Assembly: GCA_027943335.1 (NCBI GenBank)
Contig: BSBK01002932.1
Span: 1-64,000 of the forward strand
From: Chamaecyparis obtusa
Taxonomy: Eukaryota; Streptophyta; Pinopsida; Cupressales; Cupressaceae
Direction of reading: 5' to 3'
Length of the DNA: 64,000 nt
Below the pieces are notes generated by a model. The model made no database searches, was not told the origin of the DNA, and was given only the letters and a program-made list of their open reading frames with translations. Position 1 is the stretch's first letter, and each line of letters opens with the position of its first letter. Shown one piece after another: positions 23,839 through 35,385 of this stretch. The translations under genes and the position numbers were made by a program.

Positions 23839-26800
23839 TCTAAGCTCAAAACTTATTTTTGACTCTAGGCCTTAAATTGTAGACTTGAACTTCTAACTCA
23901 TGGTAGTAAAAAATGTGTTCTCATTCTTGATAAGTATGTTTTCATGTGCATATTTGACTTGGATGGTGTTTATTAGTGCTATTACGACTTGTTGTCAAAT
24001 GGAGGGAATCTTTGGCTTTACTTGATTATAATCAAGTAAGCTATATTTGATTATGTGGTGTTTGAACAAGATTGAAGAAACCCACGCACCATGAAAATAA
24101 CTTAGGTGTGTATCCTTACATATGTTGATATTGGTGCAACAGTTGCTCTAGATGTTTGATTGTGTGTAATGATAAGGTTTAGATTGAGTGTCGTAATGGT
24201 TTAAATGAGCTAGGGCATTGCCTTTCTATACAAAACCCTAGAATTTAAATCTGAATATTCACATGTGATATAATGAGAATGACTAATTAAGATAATGTTG
24301 GCTTGGACATTTTAAATTTTAAATTTTAAAATTGAAGATTGAGGTCACTCTAATAAGCTAAGTCTAATATTAAGTTTTCCCATGTGATCTCAACTCGAGA
24401 CCAAGAATAGAAAGACTTAAGTATTACATTTAGAACATTAGGGACTAGGGGTTTAGAATTAGTTCTAGTATAGGATAAATGTGAACTCATACATAGAAGT
24501 ACTCAAATTAGTATTAAACTATTAAACAAAAAAAGAAAAGGTCTAAGTCCAAAATGAGTGGGGAAAAGTGGTATGTTGCACTTTCACCTCTCCAAATAAG
24601 TTAATAAGAAAAACTATTGAGCATATTGTAGATGTAAATAACCCAAATTTATGAATTATATATTATTTAAAAATAATTCAATAATAACAATGAAGTTTGT
24701 ACATTGGAGGGATCATGTTAGTGTTGGTACATTGGTACTCACTATAATCCTAGAAAATATGACAATCTATGTATGTTGATAATCATTATAATAAGTGACT
24801 ATAACTTCAAATTTAATTTAATTTTTTGTCTATATTAAAATCAATAAAAATTGAAATAAAAATCATAATTCAAAGTTATAGCAATTATTTTTATTAGTAA
24901 GTAGATTACTTTATTTATTTTAAAAAATTTAAATGCAAAAAATATAAATCTTAGAAATTTTATTTAAATCTATAATTTGATCATAAAGTATAAAGTCATG
25001 GATTTATTGTATATTAGAGGGGCTCCTCTGCTACAAATTTGGATGGGGAAGAGTCAGATTACAAATCAGATGGAGATATTGATGACCAAGATGAATCGAT
25101 GGAGGAGTGTGAAGGTTTTGTTGCTCAGTAGTGCTAGTTCATGGTCATAGTACGATAGGTTTTGGAGATTATTTTGGAATGGGCTTGTGGGTTACTCCTT
25201 GTTTCTCGAGTACATATGGATTTGGTTTAACAACTACAATACGGTGGATATGTGGGGAAGAATGTCATTTGGGGTGTTGCCCCCATATTCACTCTTCACA
25301 TCCTATGTCGCATGCCTTGACATTTTTGGTAGATGGGGCTTTGTGTTTGTGGGATCCCCCACTATTTGCGATGATGCTTTGGGATGAGGTGATTTGGTGT
25401 GCATTTCTTTCCTTCTCTACCCATGTTCAGCAAGTTTTTTCTCATCTTGGCCTTGGCCCTTCTTTGAAAGGTTGGATGAGCAGTTTTTTGGGACTTGAGG
25501 TGAGCCTCGGTACTATTTTGTTTCATTATTAGGGGTTATGGCCACTAGGTGGGCTCATCTCGTAGTCTATTTTTTTCAGTTGGGTTTTTCCTAGGTTGGA
25601 GCCTTGATTATTGTGGGTTTTGATTTCATCTTGGAGGGGATCTTTCAGTGGGCAATTGTTGCAATGTTATGGGTTCTTTTGGGTGAGCCATAGTGCTTTT
25701 ATGTATTATCTTCTATGGTCGTAGCCACTAGGCTAGCTCTGGCTAAAGCATGTTTTGCTTCATTCCCCTTTGTGAGGACTATTTCTCCAGGTTGTGTCTC
25801 TTCCCTGTGCATGGGTACTTTTTCTTCCTAGTGTGGCTTCACTTCCAAAGGTTTTGATCCTCCTATGTTCGGTGATGCGGCTTCCATGCTCTCTTTCTCT
25901 TTTGTAGGCTTTCTTGTTCCTATTTTGGCTATGTGCCTAGCTCAGGTTTTGTGGTGGAGGGGATGCTTTTCTTCTCTTCGATTTAGCTTGTGTGGTTGTG
26001 GCCAGTTGGATGATAAAAATTTTCAAGGGCCTAGTCTGGCCTCTTGTTATTTTTGGTTAAGGAGGCTTTTAAGCTTTGGAGTGATCAATCCCTTCGTGGA
26101 GTTTGGTGCTTCTCTATCATGTTGCTTTGGTGGACTCTTTTGGGATCTCTTCCATCTCTTCCCTTAGAGGCCTCTATTGAGGTGAGGTACCCCCTTGTTT
26201 TTATGAGGGGCCTTCCTGGGACTTGGTGGCGAGTTTTGAACTTTTTATTGTTGTTTCCCTTTCTTTCATTTCCTATTAATGTGGATCCATCATCTATGGA
26301 GGTGGTGATGTGTCTTGAGGGTGAGGGTGGTTGTAGCATCGAGTGCTCTCTTTTGTTGCTAGTTGTTGGGTGGTGGGCTGGTTTTGGAAGTTCTTTTCAA
26401 GTTGGAGGGCTCTTTCTTCTCACTATTCTATTGAGGTAGGTTCTCCTTCTATCATGGTGGAAGAGAATTTTTTTGGGGGAAAGGGTTGGTTCTAATAGGA
26501 AATGTTTTCTTCTCACATATGGATGGTTTGGGGTTCCATGTTAAAACCCTCTATTCAAGTTTATTTTTCTACAGTGTTAGCTTGTTCTTTGATGCTCATT
26601 ATTTTGTGGCAATATTTCTTTATGGTTTTGGGAGCCATGTTAAAAACCAAATATTGTGGTTTGGGGAGCCATCAAAACCCTATGGATCTCTTTTCTTAAG
26701 AGATTTTCTCTTTGTTGTGAGGCTTTGGTCTCTTATTAGGTTCTCTTGGGTAGTTGGTGCTTTGGATGATATGTCTTTAATGGCTATTATTTTTTTGTTG

Positions 26801-26880
26801 GCTTTGGGCTGGCTCTAGGCTTTTGTCCTACAAATGCTTTATTTATCACATCATCTCATCCTATTGGGGTTCTAGATCCC
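23839..26880 (+). repeat. Tandem duplication, copy 2
   Basis: Second copy in the same orientation, separated from copy 1 by about 19 bp. The offset is 2872 bp at the left end. It keeps a segment at about 25740-26030 that copy 1 has lost. Open frames at 25131-25532, 25865-26167, 26044-26439 and 26486-26818 mirror those of copy 1 but with frame changes, which argues against a conserved protein. An acidic stretch near 25045-25115 (DGEESDYKSDGD-like) recalls a LINE ORF1 start, but I would not assign it. Confidence 0.85.
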
Positions 26881-27660
26881 CTACAAAATCTGATTGTATT
26901 AGGTTTTGGGGCCTCATCAAAACCCATTTTTTCCTTAGTAAAAAACTTATATATTTTTAAAGATTATGTTTATGATTTTATAAAAAAAAAAATATTAATT
27001 GGAAAGAGTTCATAAACTATAGAAAAATAAATTTTTATATAACTATTATAACTTCAAATATATATTTTGTTTAACACATTAATCAACACTCCATACCAAA
27101 ATAATAAAAAATAGAATTTTGAGGACACAAGAAGCTAAAAATATTTTTTAAAGTGCATGGCTACTTGTAGACTCATTGATTTCTTTTCTTTCTAATGTTG
27201 GTTTTAGGGAGAAAATACTTTATTGAAAAGCTTTTGTCAACTAGGGAATAGTTTGGCAACATGATGCATAATCATCACCAATGTTGTTTTAAGGTCGAAA
27301 GATAATAATCACATCCATAAAATCAAATACATACTGTTTCTATTGATGTCAAAGGTGTTGGTCAGTGTTTTCATTGATGTCAAGGCATTTGGAAGATTGC
27401 AATTACTATAATGTCATATCACAACATCTAAATTCTAGAAAGATAAATTCAAGTATGTTCAATAGCCCTGTTATTGTTTTTGATAAATAAATGCAGAAAA
27501 AAGAGTTTTTTCCTTTACAAACCAGCCCAAAGGGTGACCAATAGCTCTCTTATTGTTATCATTATGCTATGGTTTTAGTGATTCTTGATTGTCTAGTAGA
27601 TGTGTTCTCTACAAGTAGTTGTTGTAGATTTATGAAGTCTATTGCTTAGAAATAGTATGT
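26881..27660. other. Non-coding interval
   Basis: AT-rich DNA after the duplicated block. I see no gene, terminal repeat or RNA. Confidence 0.45.
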
Positions 27661-27679
27661 GCACTTAGTTGCATTGCCA

Positions 27680-28200
27680 TTGTGTTTGTAAAGAACACAT
27701 ATAAACTAAGAGAAGAGGGGTGAATCAACATATGTGAATTTCAACTTGATTTAAAATTAATTACCATTATTAAATTTCTTAATAATTAAAGAAACATTCA
27801 CCAATTTTTCTTTATTGATAAAATAACTTATCAAACCATAAACAAACATCAATACATGAGAACACCATATTTATGTGGAAACACAAAAAGAGAAATACCA
27901 TGGTGAGTATACTTCTAATGAGGGGTACTCCCCTTATCCAACCAAACACACTCAACACAATAGGGAAATAAAAAGAAAATTGCAAAGATATAACAATGGC
28001 AAGAACAAAAACACTTGGTTTTTATTACCTTTAATGAAATGACATTACAATAATTAGAAAAGTAACATGCTAAAACCACATGGGCATTTTCATTACAATA
28101 ATCTGCAAGACATAGCCATAATCTACACTTATGGAACTGAACCCTAAAATCCCCCTTTAGCCTTGGGTAAGTGCACCAAGATGGTGAACAAAAAGGGGGG
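27680..28200 (-). repeat. Copia-type LTR relic
   Basis: Near the left end it has agaagaggggtgaatcaaca. Further right come gtggaaacacaaaaagagaa and ataccatggtgagtat. These are the hallmark words of plant copia LTRs read on the minus strand, where the LTR 3' end reads ttgattcacccctctt. The same words occur in the LTRs at 40015 and 45842. Boundaries are unclear and no coding region adjoins. Confidence 0.5.
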
Positions 28201-29185
28201 TATAAGTGGCCACTTTTTTATGAAATCAGGGAAACCTGAACTTCACAGAGAGATTTGAGGGTCATGCACTCAAAACTAGGAGTTTTTAAAGAATAAGAAT
28301 TTCAGTACTCTGAATCTAGTTTCTAAACTACTAAAGTCTTTAAAAAATGGATAATATTAAGAGGGTCAAACCTCTCACGCATGAAAATCTGTTCCTGATT
28401 TTTTCAGAAAATATAACATAGTTGTTTCCATGCGCTTCACAAACTCTATAGTTAGATTTATTATTTTGAAAAACCCTTTGGTAGGATGATAGGTAAGAGT
28501 GAGATCTATAAATTGTGTATTTTTATGTTGAGTATTTTATTTTTTATGATTTTTGAAGTGACTGCATCTTGAAAATCTGGTAACCATTCGTGCACTAGGC
28601 ATAACTTGCATCAAAATAATCCAAATTGCAAACTTTTTTTAAAAAGTGTATAGAATCTAGTGTAGAATAATAATATGTAATGTTTTTTGAATTTCGTCAA
28701 GTAGATCAAAATTTACTAAAAAAATGGTAGACATATGTCTGTGAGGACTGTGAAGACACTAGTAAAGAAAATTAAAGTTTACTATGCTAATGTTGTCCAA
28801 AAATAGAAAAAATTATATGGTCAGAAAGCTTAGAAGATGTGTGAGATGATGGTAGTAATTTTAGAGATACCCACTTGATCATTTGTAAAGTTGATGATGA
28901 CAAAGTTGAGAAATCATGTTGAAAGAAGAAAAAACATGTAAATGGACAAAATTGGAGGGAAAATGGGCTTGTAAGCCTTAGAGTTGTACTCCAAACCTTT
29001 TACCAAGCCATAACCCATACGGTTTATGGTGTAAAAAATAACCCACTTGGGTTTTGAAAACCAAAAATCACAATTTCAAGTTCTACATAACCTGTACGGG
29101 TTATGAAGACATTAAAAAAATGCTTGTAAATGTGTAATACAATACACATTTGTATAGATTTACATATATGATATGTTAATATGTA
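28201..29185. other. Non-coding interval
   Basis: No gene recognised. A short direct repetition (ataacccatacggtttatg, then ataacctgtacgggttatg) occurs near 29005-29110 and could be part of an unidentified repeat. Confidence 0.4.
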
Positions 29186-29188
29186 GGT

Positions 29189-29240
29189 GTGTGTGTGTGT
29201 GTGTGTGTGTGTATGACTCTCTCTCTCTCTCTCTCACTCA
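29189..29240. repeat. (GT)n and (CT)n microsatellites
   Basis: A run of gt units followed by ct units and cact units directly precedes the coding-like relic at 29250. Confidence 0.95.
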
Positions 29241-29261
29241 CTCACTATATCTGCCTCTCTC

Positions 29262-30330
29262 CTGATGGTGTAGGAGCATGTGTGAAAAGAGCTCTTACCA
29301 GAGAGGAATTGAAGTATGAAGGTGGTGTAGTGCTAATAGATGCAGAAACAATTATGCAATGGTGTAATTCTATGATGGGACCAAGTAATGCAGGTAAGTC
29401 TATGGTTTCCAAATTTTTTTGGTTAATACACAAATCTAACATTGAGAACTATTTAGATTGTTGTACAATTATAGGATCAAGTGACATGCATTCATTTATA
29501 AGTTCAAATGCAACATCATTAGCTATTTATACTAGATGGATTGCATGCTTTTGCTCTTCATGTATGTATTTTTTGTGTGATGAATGTGAATCAAAAGAGT
29601 GGGTCAACCAATGGTCTTGTAGACCTTTGCAAACCCTAGATACATATCAACTTCCTCGAGCACTACAACTGAACTAGATGGAAGCATCGGTGGATTTTTA
29701 CCATGTATTTGACCTAGTTGAACTAGGTAATTTATCAATTTATTACTTAGTGAATTTTTTTTCCATCTTGTATGCATTTTAAGGTCAATTTATTAGTTTT
29801 TTATGTTGATTTTTGTATTAACTTATAGCCTTCTACTAAATGAAGGTCATGTATATGTAGTCATTGCAGATGAGAATAATGAAGAAGGAACATATTACTT
29901 TTTGTGTTATTGTATGAGACCAAAAAGAAATTGACAACTACAGTCACTGATGGAGAGAGTATCGAGTACCCAATAGGTTCCATTGTTGTGATAGGCACAT
30001 GGATTAGAAGGTACCATTGTTGTGTCGAGTTGTATTGAGACCTCTTAAACTCAATTTATTACACTTTGTATTGATATTGGTGTTAACTTATTTTTATAAT
30101 AAAATGCAAGTACTCTATCAAGAATTCTAATGCCTGGTTGTTTGAGGACTTTGAGACACATAGACATATTCTTCATTACTCTAACCTTGTTGTTGCAACA
30201 AATATTCAATTGATTAAATATCGTGGTAGACCTCTTAACAAGAATTTGTGGAAAGTTCATGAATTTGACCACGAGGAAATAATTGACACAATAAGGGTTA
30301 GAGATGATCCAAAAGGTTCACTTGATTGAT
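29262..30330 (+). pseudogene. Spliced, cysteine-rich gene relic, possibly transposase-derived
   Basis: The plus-strand frame from 29262 reads DGVGACVKRALTREELKYEG, then MQWCNSMMGPSNAG. It meets a consensus donor (caggtaagt, 29394) and a good acceptor (attatag, ends 29474), an 81-bp frame-preserving intron. The next exon reads TRWIACFCSSCMYFLCDECE and WVNQWSCRPL, a Cys-rich cluster that could bind zinc. Further downstream, after stops, are YYFLCYCMRPKRK and, in 30138-30326, FEDFETHRHILHYSN, ending at a TGA. I recall similar DG..KR and CFC..C patterns in the C-terminal parts of transposon-encoded proteins, but I cannot name the family. The N-terminal part is missing. Confidence 0.4.
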
Positions 30331-30416
30331 TTTGGGCCCTAAAGATGAATGATTCTACAATATGGTAGAATGATTTTGACAATTTGTATATGATTCTATG
30401 TGCATATGAGATTTAT

Positions 30417-30604
30417 TGTGCATATTTAGATGCCAAATTTTGTATATAAAAATAACAATCAACTGTAATGTGCATATTTAGATGCCAAATTTTGTATATA
30501 TAAAAAAAATCAACTGTAATGTGCATATTTAGATGCAAAATTTTGTATATATAAATGATAATGAGCTTCATCATGCATATTAGATGCAAAATTTGAAATA
30601 TAAA
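30417..30604. repeat. Tandem repeat, about 51 bp per unit, three to four copies
   Basis: Each unit carries tgcatatttagatgccaaat and then ttttgtatata and caactgtaat. Copies start near 30417, 30468 and 30519, with a decayed fourth. Confidence 0.85.
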
Positions 30605-31206
30605 AGTGCCCATGGGGCTGATTTGCAAATATTAAGAGCTCACATTTTGTATATCCCAATTTGTACCATTTGATTATAATACATATTTAATTTTGTATCC
30701 TTACATTTGTATCATCTTAATACCAGGTAAAGTGAAAAAATAACTAAATACTAGATTGTAATTTGTTGGCAGTTGAATTGTTGGTTACCTCATTGCTTTC
30801 TTCTACAATTGGGTGGTTCTCTAGAGTTGATGGTCCCCATCTTGCGCGATCTGGAATCCTAACAAAATGTAAAGGTAGAGGATCCATGGGAGGTTGTGAA
30901 GAGGGTTGTAACAGGTAAAATAAAATCAATACAAGTTAATAACATATATGTCAGACAACACTAAAAAAATAAAAATGCATGTACTCATATCTAAATGCAC
31001 ATGTTTAACATGTATATATAAAAAATGCATATCGAAACCTCAGATAGCTCTCATGTACTCTTAGGAGGCATCGCCACTAATGAGGCAGCTACGACCAATT
31101 CCTGTATGAACAATCATAACATATTTCATAGTCATAGAGGAAGGATTTATAAGAGATTTAGAATGATCAAGAATGCAATTGAAAGTAAATATAAAAATGT
31201 TACCTC

Positions 31207-32408
31207 TTCTCTCTCCTAAACATCAACAACATCAGGTGCATTCATTAATTCTATAAAACCCAATTGTTTCTATATATAGAAAAATAAGTTAGGTGCATTC
31301 ATCAATATAGACTACAAGTACATGTTTAATAATGAATAATACATTTCAAGAAATAAACTTAAATTTTATTGAATTACCTTTTGTCATTTGGGTGTCCTCA
31401 AGGATTTATTTCTCTTTCCTAGTGTCCTCAAGTCAGGTGGGGTACCCTAGCAAAAAAAATTTAACATAAGATAAACAAATATGATACTGCATGGGTTTAA
31501 TTAAAACTGTAAACAAGAGATGTGAAAAATATTATACCTCAAAGCTTTTAAAACCAAAGTCAATGGTAGAAAGGGTGATATCATTAAGTTCATAAATATG
31601 AGCAGCCGACAAGCCCTATAAAACACCAAATAAATATGCATATATTAACAAAATAGATTTTGAAATATACATATTATCTATTTTAAGGAATATTTTAAAA
31701 AAAATACCCCAAGTGTCGAAGCTAAACATGTACGTATATGTCTACTCGAATGAACACTCTTTGGTGTTCTTGTATCACCTGTTGTACCCTACAATGCATA
31801 TTATTCATGTATCAATTTAAATTATTCTCTAAATTAAAAATTATTTACTTTTATAAGATTTAGGTGATTAATTAATAACATGTCAAAACACGAATAAACA
31901 AACACGTCTCTGCTCTCTAGAAAATACCATCATCATCAAGTCATTTGTGAGGGTTGCATCCTCAATAGTGAATGCATGACATCTACCCCCATAATGTGTA
32001 CATGAATGAGATGCCGAGACATCCTCATTCGTGTTAGTATCTACCCCAACACATATACCCTGATAATTGGGGCACATGTGCTCGATGGGTTGGGATGATC
32101 CAAATGGTGCGTTTGATGATGATGGAGGTGGTGCAGGTGCTGATCCAAATGGTGCATCTGATGATGATGGAGGTGGCATAGATGATGATCTACCCTCTTC
32201 TCTGACAAAATATGTGCCATGCTCAATAATGACATCAATCAATGATGTGCCTGCATGAAGGGTCTGTAAATATATGGACTCCTTCACAACTATTGGGACC
32301 ACATCATGAACCATGGGTTTTTTAGCTAGAGGCCTCCTATGTTATGGTTGTACCACCCTACGGGCCCTAGGACTATCCTATGCAAAGCCTCTCCCTCTAC
32401 CCTAGAAC
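31207..32408 (-). pseudogene. Multi-exon gene-like relic of unknown function
   Basis: On the minus strand a series of open blocks is bounded by plausible splice signals. The first block (about 32400-31910) is Gly/Arg-rich (GRGRGFA), then reads MVHDVVPIVVKE. It carries two PPPSSSDAPFGS-type repeats and a Cys/His stretch (HSCTHYGGRCHAF). Then come GTTGDTRTPKSVHSSRHIRT (about 31795-31705), GLSAAHIYELNDITLSTIDF (about 31615-31537) and GTPPDLRTLGKRNKSLRTPK (about 31450-31390). Introns start gtat or gtaat and end tag. In-frame TAG, TAA and TGA codons interrupt it. It stops exactly where the chromovirus LTR begins. No family recognised. Confidence 0.35.
32098..32182. repeat. Two-copy in-frame repeat (about 45 bp)
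   Basis: The word gatccaaatggtgc followed by tgatgatgatggaggtgg occurs twice. It encodes the repeated Pro/Ser block of the minus-strand relic. Confidence 0.75.
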
Positions 32409-33246
32409 TGCCAGATGTCAAAGTAATTCGGCTTCTCACGAGGATAAACTGACACAAGAGCAGGGAAGATACAAGCAGAATCAAGCAGATTTGACTCCAC
32501 TTGAACCAACAAATAAGCCCTGCTCAGAGTTACACATAGAAGCAAGATATAATTCACATGAAATAGTGAAAACACAACATAAAATAAGGCAAGGCAACTG
32601 GTAACCACACTAGTACAATTATTATAAATCCTTCAACATGCCCGACTGTGAGGCCTTCTAGGTTTTGGCCCAAAGAGAATTATGAATTCAGAGTCTCAAC
32701 TCGCATATTGCCTTCTTTTCTACTTCTACTACTCTTATACTATCACTGATCTGCTTCTCTATCTCTCTTTTAAACCAGCCTAAGCTTCTTATATATCCAG
32801 CTAAGCCACAAGTCGGCCAGTCAGGCATTTAATTACATTATAGGTCCACTTAGGAAGAGAAAACCAAAACTACTGAAAGAATGAACACAACACGATGAAA
32901 AGTAACATTTAGGTCCACACATGATCCAAGAACAAATCCCCAACTTTGCAATGTCCTATTTCCTCATACGAAACTGTGCAAGGCAAAGAGCTTCCACGTT
33001 TCATGTGAAACTGGCTGGAAAGTTGATACTCAAGGAAAATAGTGATAACTCTTAACTCTGGATGAATTAAGATTTTTTCTCTTAGGAGAAGGCTCAAAAA
33101 TAGGTCCACATCATTGCATTAACTTCACATAACAAGAAACTAATAGTTGCAACAACTACAACGTAAACAACCTACATGGACAGAAAAATAGGAAATGTTT
33201 TTGGTTGATGCAAGATTGCTCAAAGACCCAAGATGCTCTTGCATCA
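32409..33246 (-). repeat. 3' LTR of the second chromovirus
   Basis: The right end is fixed by agatgctcttgcatca at 33231-33246, like the other chromovirus LTRs. The left end is less certain (TGCC at 32409 or TGTC at 32416). The interior shares gactgtgaggccttc with the 2954 and 5957 LTRs. Confidence 0.65.
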
Positions 33247-33280
33247 GACACCTAGGGTAAATAAAGAACTAATGTCCATA

Positions 33281-34603
33281 TCATGCACTACTCATATTTT
33301 GACCTGAATCATAAAGATCTAACTCAGCTTGTGTAATCCATGAATTGTCTTCAACTAGCTTATCTTTCCACTGAACTAGGTATTCCATGTAGTCTTTTCC
33401 TCTGGTACTCTTGCTTACTCTACTATTTAAGATCTTCTCAATGCTTTCTTTATTCTTCTTAGGATAATCCAGATCATCTTCTATCTCATCCATTGATTCA
33501 AAATACTCAAAGATATCGACAGTGTTGAATATAGGTTATATATCCATGTCCATTGGTAATTCCACTTCATAAGCATTTCCACTGTCAAATTTCTTCAGAA
33601 TCTTACAAGGTCCAAACTTCTTCATTTTTAGTTTTTTGTAGATATCAACTAGAAATCTATTCTTCTTCAAGTGAATCATAACCTCGTCTCCAACTTCAAA
33701 ATATTTATGTCTCCTTCTCTGATATGTTCTCTATTTGTATTTCAGATTATTGTCCTCCAAATTCCTTTTGACTTCATCATGTAAAGTTCTCATGAAGACT
33801 CCAAAATCCTCAGCTTCAACACTTCTTCTTGTCTTAGTAGGAAAATATCTCAACTCTTTGGTTCCCTTAGGATGAAAACCAGTAACAATCTCAAATGGTG
33901 TCCTCTTAGTGCTTCTATTCACATAATTATTATACACAAACTCTGCTTGTGCCAAAACTAAATCCCAATTAACAGGCTTATCTCTAACTAAATATCTTAA
34001 CAAGTTTCCCAAACTTATGTTCACAACTTCAGTCTGTCCATTTGTTTGGGGGTGAAATGTAGAACTAAACTTCAACTATGTATTCATCTTCTTCCAAAGT
34101 GTTTTCCAAAAGTAACCAGTAAACTTAGTATCTCTGTCTGAAACAATAGATTTAGGGAAACCATGCAATCTTACCACTTCTTTGAAAAATAATTCAGCTA
34201 CATTTAATGCATCATATGTCTTCTTACAAGGTATGAAATGAGTCATTTTTGAAAATCTGTCAACCACTACCAAAATAGAATCATTACCTCTCTGAGTTCT
34301 AGGGAATCCAAGAACAAAGTCCATACTCACATCTTCCCAAGGTCTATCAGGTATAGGCAAAGGCGAATACAATCCCAAATACTGACTAGTTCCTTTTGCT
34401 ATTTGGAAAATTTTGTAACCTCTAACCATTCTCTGTACATCCCTATAAATATGTGGCCAAAAGTATCTTTCCAAAATCAGTTTCACAGTCTTAACAATTC
34501 CAAAATGTCCAGCAAGTCCACCACTATGTTTCTCCTTTATTATGTTCTCTCTCATAGATCCTCTAGGTATGCACAACTAAACTCCTTTAAACAACATGTC
34601 TTC
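33281..34603 (-). pseudogene. Chromovirus integrase with C-terminal chromodomain (stops only)
   Basis: One reading frame runs from 34603 to 33281 without an indel and is broken by about four stops, mostly TAG. It shows HSGGLAGHFG (both zinc His), the DDE core residues in MDFVLGFP, VSDRDTKF and NGQTEVVN, and a C-terminal chromodomain with YMEYLVQWKDKLVEDNSWI. The two zinc Cys positions are lost (GYKIFQIAKG where C..C is usual), so zinc binding would fail even without stops. Of all the chromovirus pieces in the window this is the best kept. Confidence 0.88.
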
Positions 34604-35385
34604 TGTTGGCAAGTTGACTTTACTAGTATATATGACTAATTTTTGTGTTGTCATTATGGCAAAAAAGTCATATGAAGTTTTGTAGTCAGTGCACTAACTT
34701 GGAAGATAAGAATTTGGCTAAGTATGGAAGACAAAGCAGATAGAGAAGCACCTAATCATTAGAGCATCAACGCATGTGTGTATGATTGAGTTTTGGTATG
34801 CGCCCTTAGATATAAGCTTTTGAGTATGTTACTATGCTAAGTCTAAGAATGCATGGTTAGATATGACAACATGAAGAAGTTACAACAAGTCTAAGTGACA
34901 TAGTCAGTAAGCGACAGAACAAAACAAAGCATGCAGCTGATAGATAGTATTTTGATTAGCGTATATCATTTTGTTTTGTAAAGGCTATATGCCTTTTTTA
35001 ATTATGTTATAAACATGTTAGTATCATTGTATGTAAACATTCTTGAGCCAATTAACTTGGAAGCATTGTATGTGTTAAGTTATAGGCTGACCTAGTAGTT
35101 AGTTTTGGTTGCGTCTATTCAGCATGTATATATGTGACACGTGCTTTTGTATTGGAGTAGATATGGAATATGGAGAAGAGCAGAAGTATGTGAAGTATGT
35201 ATTAAGAGCAGTATGAATAATATAGAGCTTTATAAGAGGTTAAAGCATCAGCGCACAAAAGGAACTGATCAGACAACCGTGTCAAAGCAACAATTCATCA
35301 TTGTAGATATAGTGTGTATCTGATAAATAGGAGGTTGTAGCTTTCTTCATTGAGTTGTGAGCTCTGGTAGTGAGCCTTACACCCC
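34604..35385 (+). repeat. Copia 5' LTR, left part (copia B)
   Basis: It begins TGTTGGCAAGTTGACTTTAC exactly where the chromovirus integrase frame stops. It ends at acccc, the duplicated target of element A, and its other part lies at 48325-48668. Joined, the LTR would be about 1.1 kb. The 60-codon frame at 35141 is incidental. Confidence 0.75.

Larger units (their letters stand above)
32409..34603 (-). mobile_element. 3' part of a second chromovirus (integrase, chromodomain, 3' LTR)
   Basis: On the minus strand, integrase (from 34603), chromodomain (ends 33281) and an LTR ending at 33246/starting near 32409 follow in order. The LTR's inner edge (tgatgcaag...ctcttgcatca) matches those of 2954-6925. 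The upstream half (gag, protease, RT, RNase H) is missing, because sequence to the right of 34603 belongs to a copia LTR that appears to have inserted here. Confidence 0.8.

Noticed and set aside
22437..26818. Plus-strand frames of 80-139 codons in the duplicated block
   Set aside because: They overlap each other in different frames, change frame between the two copies, and have Trp/Phe/Leu-rich composition expected from G/T-rich DNA. No conserved motif was seen.
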